Positions 5,611 through 11,038 of a DNA stretch of 11,038 nt are shown piece after piece. The stretch is from JBCBZH01 sp039815415. Lineage in GTDB: Bacteria > Bacteroidota > Rhodothermia > Rhodothermales > Rubricoccaceae. The DNA is taken from NCBI GenBank assembly GCA_039815415.1, contig JBCBZH010000139.1, positions 1 to 11,038 on the forward strand, given 5' to 3'. Under the pieces are notes generated by a model that ran no database searches, had not been told where the DNA came from, and saw nothing but the letters and a program-made list of their open reading frames with translations. Numbering within the stretch: position 1 is the stretch's first letter; each line of letters begins with the position of its first letter. The translations under genes were made by a program, and so were the position numbers.

Positions 5611-8210
5611 CGAACGATGGTGACGCGCGTCGTCCGCGTGTCCTCGCCAGCGCGAAGCTGGATCAGGTACACGCCCGGCGCCAGCGCGCTGGCGTCGAGC
5701 GTGGCGGTGTGGCTCCCCTCGAGCTGGCGAGCATTCACCAGCTCGAGCACGCGCCGCCCCAGCACGTCGTAGACGGCCAACTCGACGGGGCTCGAGCTGA
5801 CGAGACAGTAGGGAACGGTCAACGAGCTGGCGGTGGGGTTGGGAGACGCCGCTCCCAGAACCAGGTCGCCAGATTGCAGCACGTCCTCTACCGATACGGG
5901 CAATGGGTCCGCCGTGTACATCCGCACGACTGTGCCTGTCCCGGGAAGCACACCGGCTCCGATGAAGTCAGCGAAGACCTGGTTCTGGATCGGATAGGGA
6001 GCCTCCGCGAGGTGCACATCGGCGGTATGGCTCCCATCGAGGTAGCACCTGTCCGAGGCGCTTTCCACGAGTCCTCCGAAGGCCGCCTCGAAGTCCGTGT
6101 ACGAGGTCGCCGGGTACGAAGCCAAGATGCGGTCGGTAGCCGGATATCCGAACACCGCTTCTTCCTCGATCTCCCCGTAGTTGAATGTGCAGGTCCCGCC
6201 GGCGTCTGCAAACAGCACCGGGATGAGTTGGACATCGTCGGAGGGATCGTTGGACTCGCCAGGCGTCACAGGCCCGACATCCCAGACCTCGAACGGGACG
6301 CGGGCAATGGCGCCGTCCTGAGCGCGCCAGATGCCGAGGCTTCCGGTGTCGGTGAAGCGGATCTCGAAGTCGCTGGGCGCATAGATCCCGATGGTGTCCT
6401 CTGAGCCTATTCCGTCCTCGGAGACGTAGTACGATGCGGTGGAGTTGAGCGAGCGGTGGACGAGGTTTCCAAAGATCTGATCACACCCGCTCGTGCTCGT
6501 GGCCTCTGCTCCGCAGGGATCGGTGCCCTCCGCATTGGCGACCTCGACGTAGGCATGCTGGCCGCTCGGAAGGGTGAGGGCACCGCCTCGGAAGTAGGTC
6601 ACGGAGCGAACCTCAGAGACGGATCCAACGGCCCCTGAAGCCAGCGCGGTCACCCGCCAGTAGATCGTCTGTGTGCCCGAGGGACCCAGGTCTCGCGCTG
6701 GGACCCGCATCGTGGGAGAGGATCCTCTCCGGAAGCTGCTAAAGGATCCGTCAGGACTCGAATCCCACTGGAGCTGATACTGCTCTGCGCCATCAACGGC
6801 CGTCCATGAGAACTGACGCGTATCCACCCGAGCGAGGTCGGCACCATTCGCCGGCGCCGTCAGTTGAGGAGCGTCGAGAAGAACAGGGGGCGCGCCACGC
6901 TGAAAGAGGGTGCCATCGTCATACGCTGCCTGCACACCGTCGCTCACGGCCCGGATCTGCGTGATCGAGTCGAGACGATCCGTCCCAAATGCGAATACGA
7001 TCGCCAGATCGACGGTCTCCGCCTCGCCCGGTGCGAGGTTCCCTAAGGCTGCCGTCGCAAGGAGCCTGCGGTCTCCCTGCGGGCTGTCGGTGCCGTTGCC
7101 GTCCACATTCACCTCGCTCCACACTGACTCCGTCACAGGGTCACCCGCATAGATGAACGTGGTGATGGGGATGCCGGGCTGCTCATATCCGCTACCGAAT
7201 TCGTAGTAGGGCGTGCCGTTGCCCCAGAGGCCTTGCATGTAGAAGTAGTACGCCTGTGGCGTACCAGGGTCCTGCGTTCCAGCGGGTCCACCACCGATGA
7301 ATGTGCTCGTGGCCGCCAGCTCGTGATTGAGAAGGGTGTAACCCACCGCAGGTGGCGGTGAGCCATAGGCGCCGTCCTCGTTGGAGTCGTTGTATGCGAA
7401 CGCCATGTTGCGGAGCGTATCGGTGCCCACGTAGTCGTCGCCTGCATCCCCAAGATCCGGGTCCGTGAAGAAGCTCCACCGAGCGTTCTCGATGGTGTTG
7501 GGGCTGCGATTAACGATCCGGAAGCGGTAGAACGACGCCTCGGGAGCGCCCGGCAGCGCATCATTCACCGTCACGAAAGCCGTCGCCTGGATCTCGACAC
7601 CCAGCGGCATCCCCGGGTTGTGGTCGTTGCCGGCGTCATTCATCACCCAGAAGGCCATCTGGCTGCCGAGCAGATCCGGCCGTTCGCCAGAGTCAAGGTC
7701 AATGACTTGGGTGCGGCTTCGGATCTCTACGGGCTCGCCCTCGGCGTCCACCGTCGGCGCCCCCAGACCAACCGGCCACTCCGCCAGGTCGCGAGCTGGC
7801 GATTGCCCAGACTCATACAATCCAATCTCAGCTGAGTTGACCACCCAGATGCGGTCGTAGGCGGAGCAGTCCGAGGGGTTCGGCAGCGTCCCGTCGTCGT
7901 TGAGCGGTCCGGGCCAGAAGTCGTAGCCGCCATATCGGGCCGCCGCCACGCGGATCTCGCCATTGACCGTGCCGCTGAGCCAGATGCCCGCCGCGAAGAT
8001 GGGCGAGTTGCCGGAGACCTTGGGAACGATGTATCCATTGCCAGAGGTCGTGGAGCCACCGAAGAACAGCCCCCCGGTGGTAAAGAGGCTGGCCTGGACA
8101 TTGCTGGCATCCAGGAAGCGGATAGCGGTGCCGGTGGTGTAGGTGCCGGGCGCCTGTGCGAGAGCCGAGGAGGCCACCAGCGAGATGGCGAGCAGAATCA
8201 AGGCGCGCAT
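5607..8210 (-). CDS. T9SS-secreted surface protein with fibronectin-III-like insert, long paralogue
   Basis: An 867-aa secreted protein of unknown function. Residues 1-19 are a signal peptide ending in ALA-Q. Residues about 25-437 form a beta-rich core shared with the next gene; it carries GPLNDDGTLP, GSQMAFWVMND and Asp-rich loops (FFTDPDLGDAGDDYVGTDT). Residues about 444-541 resemble a fibronectin type III domain (FSWTAVDGAEQYQLQWD, IYWRVTA). Residues about 542-770 are a further domain I do not recognise, with several Cys (C566, C576, C673, C722). Residues about 783-867 are the type A T9SS sorting domain (LGAASPNPTASSLTVPY, VYDVLGRRV, LAPGVYLIQL). In that family the domain directs export across the outer membrane and is then cleaved, leaving the protein released or anchored. 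The frame extends upstream to 8264, but the ATG at 8210 starts a signal peptide nearly identical to that of the paralogue. The role is unknown; adhesion or binding of a surface polymer is only a guess. Confidence 0.88.
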   Translation of the reverse strand: MRALILLAISLVASSALAQAPGTYTTGTAIRFLDASNVQASLFTTGGLFFGGSTTSGNGYIVPKVSGNSPIFAAGIWLSGTVNGEIRVAAARYGGYDFWPGPLNDDGTLPNPSDCSAYDRIWVVNSAEIGLYESGQSPARDLAEWPVGLGAPTVDAEGEPVEIRSRTQVIDLDSGERPDLLGSQMAFWVMNDAGNDHNPGMPLGVEIQATAFVTVNDALPGAPEASFYRFRIVNRSPNTIENARWSFFTDPDLGDAGDDYVGTDTLRNMAFAYNDSNEDGAYGSPPPAVGYTLLNHELAATSTFIGGGPAGTQDPGTPQAYYFYMQGLWGNGTPYYEFGSGYEQPGIPITTFIYAGDPVTESVWSEVNVDGNGTDSPQGDRRLLATAALGNLAPGEAETVDLAIVFAFGTDRLDSITQIRAVSDGVQAAYDDGTLFQRGAPPVLLDAPQLTAPANGADLARVDTRQFSWTAVDGAEQYQLQWDSSPDGSFSSFRRGSSPTMRVPARDLGPSGTQTIYWRVTALASGAVGSVSEVRSVTYFRGGALTLPSGQHAYVEVANAEGTDPCGAEATSTSGCDQIFGNLVHRSLNSTASYYVSEDGIGSEDTIGIYAPSDFEIRFTDTGSLGIWRAQDGAIARVPFEVWDVGPVTPGESNDPSDDVQLIPVLFADAGGTCTFNYGEIEEEAVFGYPATDRILASYPATSYTDFEAAFGGLVESASDRCYLDGSHTADVHLAEAPYPIQNQVFADFIGAGVLPGTGTVVRMYTADPLPVSVEDVLQSGDLVLGAASPNPTASSLTVPYCLVSSSPVELAVYDVLGRRVLELVNARQLEGSHTATLDASALAPGVYLIQLRAGEDTRTTRVTIVR
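5656..5747 (-). repeat. 92-bp identical tract in sorting-domain coding sequence, copy 1
   Basis: Base-by-base reading shows this segment is identical to 8391-8482, in the same reading frame. It encodes residues 822-852 of the 867-aa protein (L-E-L-V-N-A-R-Q through V-Y-L-I-Q-L). Flanking sequence diverges at once on both sides. Confidence 0.9.
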
Positions 8211-8248
8211 ACGATTCCGGTGAGGCCGACGGGGGTGAGGCGACACCT

Positions 8249-8256
8249 CCAACGTA
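8249..8256 (-). promoter_or_regulatory. Possible -7 promoter element of the long T9SS cargo gene
   Basis: The minus strand reads TACGTTGG, a 7/8 match to the Bacteroidota -7 consensus TAnnTTTG, 38 nt before the ATG at 8210. It sits at the same place in the conserved upstream block as TACGTTTG in the paralogue. No -33 TTTG at the usual spacing was found, so support comes mainly from conservation. Confidence 0.33.
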
Positions 8257-8320
8257 GGCCCCAAACGGCGGATCTCTGTGCCAGAGTCGCCGAATGGGCG
8301 CTGTGGGGCACTGAACCGTC
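8250..8320 (-). repeat. Conserved upstream block of the T9SS cargo genes, copy 1
   Basis: This noncoding segment upstream of the 867-aa gene aligns with 9990-10062 upstream of the 541-aa gene. Shared elements in the same order, on the plus strand, are AACGTAG, CCAAACGG, CTCT.TGCCA, CTGTG and GAACCGTC. It suggests that the duplication carried the promoter and that both genes may be regulated together. Confidence 0.7.
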
Positions 8321-8321
8321 G

Positions 8322-8333
8322 CAGCGCGCGCTG
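8322..8333 (-). terminator. 12-bp palindrome just after the short cargo gene (weak terminator candidate)
   Basis: CAGCGCGCGCTG is a perfect palindrome 8 bp beyond the stop codon of the 541-aa gene. As RNA it gives only a 4-bp GC stem with a GCGC loop, and no U tract follows. It could be a poor terminator, a protein site, or chance in GC-rich sequence. Confidence 0.2.
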
Positions 8334-8341
8334 AGTCGTCG

Positions 8342-9967
8342 TCAGCGGACGACGGTGACGCGCGTCGTCCGGGTCTCGTCGCCAGCACGTAGCTGGATCA
8401 GGTACACGCCCGGCGCCAGCGCGCTGGCGTCGAGCGTGGCGGTGTGGCTCCCCTCGAGCTGGCGAGCATTCACCAGCTCGAGAACTTGGCGGCCCAGCAC
8501 GTCGACCATCGCCAGCTTGACCGTGCTTGGACGGGCTAGCGTGTAGGGGACGGTGAGCGAGCTGGCGGTGGGGTTGGGGGACACTGGGCCCAATGTCAGG
8601 TCACCGCGTTGGGGGCCGCCTTCGTCTGAAACGAGTTGGGGAAAATCGAAGAGGACTCCAGCCGCATAGGCTTGCTGAACGCCGTCGCTTACAGCACGGA
8701 GTTCAGTGATGCTATCGAGGTAGCTCGTGCCCTGTGCGAACAGAACGGCAGCATCCACAATGGCTGTGTCGCCGGGCGACAGCGTGTTCAGGTTCGCTGA
8801 AACGACGGCCCGCCGGTCCCCGGTCACGTTTGGAGCATCTCTAACGTCGCTGCTGATCTCGCTCCAGAACGCTTCCATGACTGGGTCTCCCGTGAAGAAG
8901 AAGGCGGTTGTGTCACCGACTGTCTCATATCCGCACCCATAGGCTGTGACAGGGACACCGTTTCCAAAGAGCCCTTTCATGTTGTTGTAGTACTGATTTG
9001 GGCTCCCAGGGTCTATGTCCGCGCATTCGCCTCCACCGATGTAGGCGCTGGTCGCAGAGAGTCCACTCAAGAGGTCCACCCCCACAGCTGGCGGAATCCC
9101 ATAGACTGCGTCTTCCTCATCGCTATTGTAGACGAACGCCATGCCACGCGTCGTGTCGGTGCCCATGTAATCATCCCCAGCAACGCCTAAGTCTGGGTCG
9201 GTGAAGAAGCTGGCTCTCGCGTCCTCTAGGGTATTGGTGCTCCGGTTGATGATGGTGAATCGATAAAATGACGCCTCCGAGGCCCCAAGAAGATCGACAT
9301 CGGTCGCGATCACGAAGGCAGTTACGCGCACCTCGATGCCTAGTGGAGCGGTTTGGTTGTCTCCTCGCGGTGCCCCCACGTCGTTCATGACCCAAAACGC
9401 CATCTGACTCCCATGCAAATCCGGTCGCTCGCCCGCTTCCAGATCAATGGTTCGATCCTGCGGGAAAGGCTCTTCCTCACTTACCAGTGGAGCACCATTG
9501 GCATCTACCGTCGGCGCTCCCAGCCCGACCGGCCAGTCGGCCAAGTCGCGAGCCGGTGACTGACCGGACTCGTATGCCTCAATCTCAGAAGCGCCGACCA
9601 CGTATATCCGGTCGTATGGAGAGCAGTCAGATGGACTTGGCAGTGTCCCATCCGCATTGAGCGGGCCTGGGCGAAAGAGGAATCCGTTGTAGCGTGCCGC
9701 CGACACACGGATCTCCCCATTCACAGTGCCACCGACCCAGATCCCCGCGGCGAACATTGGCGAGTTTCCAGAGGCCTTGGGCACGAGGTAACCATCCCCA
9801 GAGGTTGTCGAGCCGCCGAAGAACAGGTTTCCGTTGTTCAACAGGCTCGCCTGCACATTGCTGTCATCTAAGAACTCTTGTGCGGTGCCTAGAGAACAGG
9901 AGCCAGGCGTTTGTGCGAGAACAGGCAATGCCACCATCGAGATGGCAAGTAGAATCAAGGAGCGCAT
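8342..9967 (-). CDS. T9SS-secreted surface protein, short paralogue
   Basis: A 541-aa secreted protein of unknown function, the tandem paralogue of the 867-aa gene downstream. The signal peptide (MRSLILLAISMVALPVLAQ) closely resembles that of the partner. Residues about 22-440 align along nearly the whole core: VQASL, LFFGGSTTSG, GYLVPKASGNSP, AAGIW, PSDC, YESGQSPARDLA, WPVGLGAPTVDA, GSQMAFWVMND, FFTDPDLG and ITELRAVSDGVQ. It then passes through a short linker (about 441-456) straight to the type A sorting domain (about 457-541), without the fibronectin-like and following domains of the longer copy. The ATG at 9967 is fixed by the signal peptide. No Shine-Dalgarno is evident; a TACGTTTG element lies 22 nt upstream. 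The core belongs to a widespread group of uncharacterised secreted proteins in high-GC Bacteroidota relatives, recalled from general knowledge and not searched. Export by T9SS is well supported; the function is not. Confidence 0.9.
   Translation of the reverse strand: MRSLILLAISMVALPVLAQTPGSCSLGTAQEFLDDSNVQASLLNNGNLFFGGSTTSGDGYLVPKASGNSPMFAAGIWVGGTVNGEIRVSAARYNGFLFRPGPLNADGTLPSPSDCSPYDRIYVVGASEIEAYESGQSPARDLADWPVGLGAPTVDANGAPLVSEEEPFPQDRTIDLEAGERPDLHGSQMAFWVMNDVGAPRGDNQTAPLGIEVRVTAFVIATDVDLLGASEASFYRFTIINRSTNTLEDARASFFTDPDLGVAGDDYMGTDTTRGMAFVYNSDEEDAVYGIPPAVGVDLLSGLSATSAYIGGGECADIDPGSPNQYYNNMKGLFGNGVPVTAYGCGYETVGDTTAFFFTGDPVMEAFWSEISSDVRDAPNVTGDRRAVVSANLNTLSPGDTAIVDAAVLFAQGTSYLDSITELRAVSDGVQQAYAAGVLFDFPQLVSDEGGPQRGDLTLGPVSPNPTASSLTVPYTLARPSTVKLAMVDVLGRQVLELVNARQLEGSHTATLDASALAPGVYLIQLRAGDETRTTRVTVVR
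8391..8482 (-). repeat. 92-bp identical tract in sorting-domain coding sequence, copy 2
   Basis: Identical to 5656-5747. It encodes residues 496-526 of the 541-aa protein. The rest of the sorting domain is similar but carries substitutions, and the core regions of the two genes are clearly more diverged at the nucleotide level. Confidence 0.9.
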
Positions 9968-9989
9968 GCGCTTGGGTGATGAACCTCAC

Positions 9990-9997
9990 CAAACGTA
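9990..9997 (-). promoter_or_regulatory. Probable -7 promoter element of the short T9SS cargo gene
   Basis: The minus strand reads TACGTTTG, an exact match to the Bacteroidota -7 consensus TAnnTTTG, 22 nt before the ATG at 9967. This predicts a short leader of roughly 15 nt. It is conserved with one change upstream of the paralogue. A TTTG at the usual -33 spacing is not seen. Confidence 0.45.
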
Positions 9998-10062
9998 GTC
10001 TCCCAAACGGTAGACCTCTTTGCCAATCCTCGTGAACGGTCCTGTGCGGTGGCCGAACCGTC
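9990..10062 (-). repeat. Conserved upstream block of the T9SS cargo genes, copy 2
   Basis: Aligns with 8250-8320 with small indels and many identical positions. It lies between the 541-aa gene and the end of sdhB and is noncoding. The remaining noncoding stretch to the sdhB stop (10063-10112) holds no convincing terminator. Confidence 0.7.
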
Positions 10063-10112
10063 AGGAATGGTGGTCCAGCGGCTCGAACAGACGATTGTCT
10101 CCAGCTCAGCGT

Positions 10113-10913
10113 CTAATACCGCGTGGTCACCGCCTTGCGCTTCAGGGCCGAGAGCCAGCGCGTGATGTCGATCTCCTTCGGGCAGGCCTGGACGCAGTTG
10201 AAGATGGTGTAGCACTTCCACAGGCCGTCCTTCGAGTCCACCACCTTGAGCCGCTCCTCCGCCTGCGAGTCGCGGGTGTCGAACACGTAGCGGTAGGCCT
10301 TCAGCATGGCTGCCGGGCCGAGGTAATCCGGATCGGCCCAGGTGCTCGGGCAGGAGTGCGTGCAGGCGCCACACAGGATGCACTTGGTGGCCTCCTCAAT
10401 GATGGCGTGGTCCTCCGGGCTCTGGTAGCGCTCGGTGGTGGGCACCGGCTCGTCGTTGATGAGCCAGGGCATCACGGCGCGATACTTATCGAAGAACCCG
10501 CTCTGGTCAATCACGAGGTCTTTGACGATCGGCGCTGCCGGAAGCGGCTCGAACGTGACCGAGTCGCCGTCTTTGAGGCCGAGCGTCTGGACGAGCACGG
10601 AGCACGCCAGCTGGTTCTCGCCGTTGATTTTCATCGCGTCCGATCCGCAGATCCCGTGGGCACAGCTCTTCCGGAAGGTCAGCGTGCCGTCGAGGTGCCA
10701 CTTGATGTAGCTCAGCAAGTCGAGCGCGCGGTCCATCGGGGTCGCCGGGACCTTGAACTCGTCCCAGCGCGGGCGCTCGTCCGTGTCCGGGTTGAATCGC
10801 TTCACCTTCACGGTGAGCGTCATCGTCGGCGCAGAGCCGCCAGGGCGCCGCTTGGGCGTAGTGGCGGCGGCAGCAGGAGCAGGCGTGGAGTCGGCGGTGA
10901 GGGCGTGGGCCAT
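10113..10913 (-). CDS. sdhB: Succinate dehydrogenase iron-sulfur subunit
   Basis: A 266-aa electron-transfer subunit of respiratory complex II. It passes electrons from the FAD of SdhA to quinone through three clusters on the cytoplasmic face of the membrane. The plant-type ferredoxin domain (about 32-130) has the [2Fe-2S] ligands C84, C89, D92 and C104. Asp in the third position also occurs in E. coli SdhB and is not a defect. The C-terminal domain has C178, C181, C184 and C244 for the [4Fe-4S] cluster and C188, C234 and C240 for the [3Fe-4S] cluster, assigned by comparison with E. coli. The frame stays open to an ATG at 10979, but that start would lie inside a strong hairpin, so the ATG at 10913 is preferred. 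Residues 1-30 are an Ala/Pro-rich tail; the ATG at 10823 (M31) is a real alternative start. sdhA lies immediately upstream, so the two are probably co-transcribed. Confidence 0.95.
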   Translation of the reverse strand: MAHALTADSTPAPAAAATTPKRRPGGSAPTMTLTVKVKRFNPDTDERPRWDEFKVPATPMDRALDLLSYIKWHLDGTLTFRKSCAHGICGSDAMKINGENQLACSVLVQTLGLKDGDSVTFEPLPAAPIVKDLVIDQSGFFDKYRAVMPWLINDEPVPTTERYQSPEDHAIIEEATKCILCGACTHSCPSTWADPDYLGPAAMLKAYRYVFDTRDSQAEERLKVVDSKDGLWKCYTIFNCVQACPKEIDITRWLSALKRKAVTTRY

Positions 10914-10954
10914 TGGGGCTATGGGCTTTGAGCGTTGGGCTGCGAGCTGGCTAA

Positions 10955-10986
10955 CCGGGCGGGCGGGCACACAGCCCACCGCCCGG
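10955..10986 (-). other. GC-rich hairpin in the sdhA-sdhB gap
   Basis: Arms CCGGGCGG and CCGCCCGG pair over 8 bp. A small internal loop (1 nt against 2 nt) is followed by a 4-bp GGGC/GCCC stem and a TGTGT loop. It starts 11 bp after the sdhA stop and ends about 40 bp before the sdhB start. No U tract follows, so it is more likely an mRNA-stability, processing or partial-attenuation element than a full terminator. That role is inference. Confidence 0.6.
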
Positions 10987-10997
10987 AACTCACGGCC

Positions 10998-11038
10998 TTA
11001 ATACTTCCTCTCCTTCGGTTGGAACTGTGTGATGATGA
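10998..11038 (-). CDS. sdhA: Succinate dehydrogenase flavoprotein subunit, C-terminal end only
   Basis: Only the last 12 codons and the TAA stop are inside the window. They read I-I-T-Q-F-Q-P-K-E-R-K-Y, which resembles the usual C-terminus of SdhA (a Pro-x-Glu-Arg-x-Tyr-like ending). The position directly upstream of sdhB on the same strand is the standard sdhA-sdhB order. The call depends on this short tail plus context. The FAD-binding and catalytic regions lie beyond the right edge. Confidence 0.75.
   Translation of the reverse strand, partial: IITQFQPKERKY

Noticed and set aside
8211..8264. Upstream ATG extending the long cargo protein by 18 residues
   Set aside because: It would place a charged, Pro/Arg-rich stretch before a clean signal peptide, and the paralogue starts exactly at the matching internal Met. 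The stretch also overlaps the conserved promoter-like block.
10020..10931. Plus-strand open frame of 303 codons opposite sdhB
   Set aside because: sdhB on the other strand has all expected cluster ligands. This frame is a reverse-strand shadow.
10914..10979. Earlier ATG start for sdhB
   Set aside because: That start at 10979 would fall inside the strong hairpin and add a non-conserved tail. The ATG at 10913 is more plausible, though a still later start at 10823 cannot be excluded.
1..11038. Search for CRISPR arrays, tRNA genes, insertion sequences, attachment sites and phage genes
   Set aside because: No regularly spaced repeats, cloverleaf sequences, transposase or integrase motifs, or terminal inverted repeats were seen. 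The repeats present are explained by paralogous genes.

Overview
The window looks like a chromosomal segment from a GC-rich member of the Bacteroidota/Rhodothermota, most plausibly near Rubricoccus or Rubrivirga. The taxonomic call is inference. It rests on three things: two secreted proteins with the C-terminal sorting domain of the type IX secretion system (T9SS), a two-component-regulator-propeller histidine kinase of Bacteroidota type, and the lack of a convincing Shine-Dalgarno sequence before any gene. No mobile element, tRNA, rRNA or CRISPR array is visible. The region is densely coding, and the longest gap between genes is about 150 bp.

Left part (1-4440, minus strand): a two-gene signalling operon read leftwards. 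The first gene encodes a receiver domain fused to a class III nucleotide cyclase, with a C-terminal extension that resembles a degenerate PilZ fold. Its stop overlaps the GTG start of the second gene (GTGA). The second gene encodes a periplasmic sensor kinase with 14 propeller repeats, a Y_Y_Y domain, one membrane helix, a long coiled coil and the phospho-accepting histidine box. It runs off the left edge before the ATPase domain. The pair reads as a sensor kinase and its cognate cyclase response regulator. The cyclase has Glu where adenylate cyclases have Lys, so cGMP rather than cAMP is possible.

Middle (4594-5610, plus strand): a secreted lytic transglycosylase of the SLT/MltD type, divergent from the cyclase. 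Its stop codon overlaps the stop of the convergent neighbour in a shared CTAG.

Right-middle (5607-9967, minus strand): two tandem paralogous T9SS cargo proteins of 867 and 541 aa. They share a roughly 440-residue N-terminal core, the sorting domain and a conserved upstream block. They differ by about 330 extra residues in the longer copy. A 92-bp stretch of the sorting-domain coding sequence is identical at the nucleotide level in both.

Right end (10113-11038, minus strand): sdhB, the iron-sulfur subunit of succinate dehydrogenase, preceded by the last codons of sdhA. A strong GC-rich hairpin lies in the gap between them. This is core respiratory metabolism and appears unrelated to the other genes.
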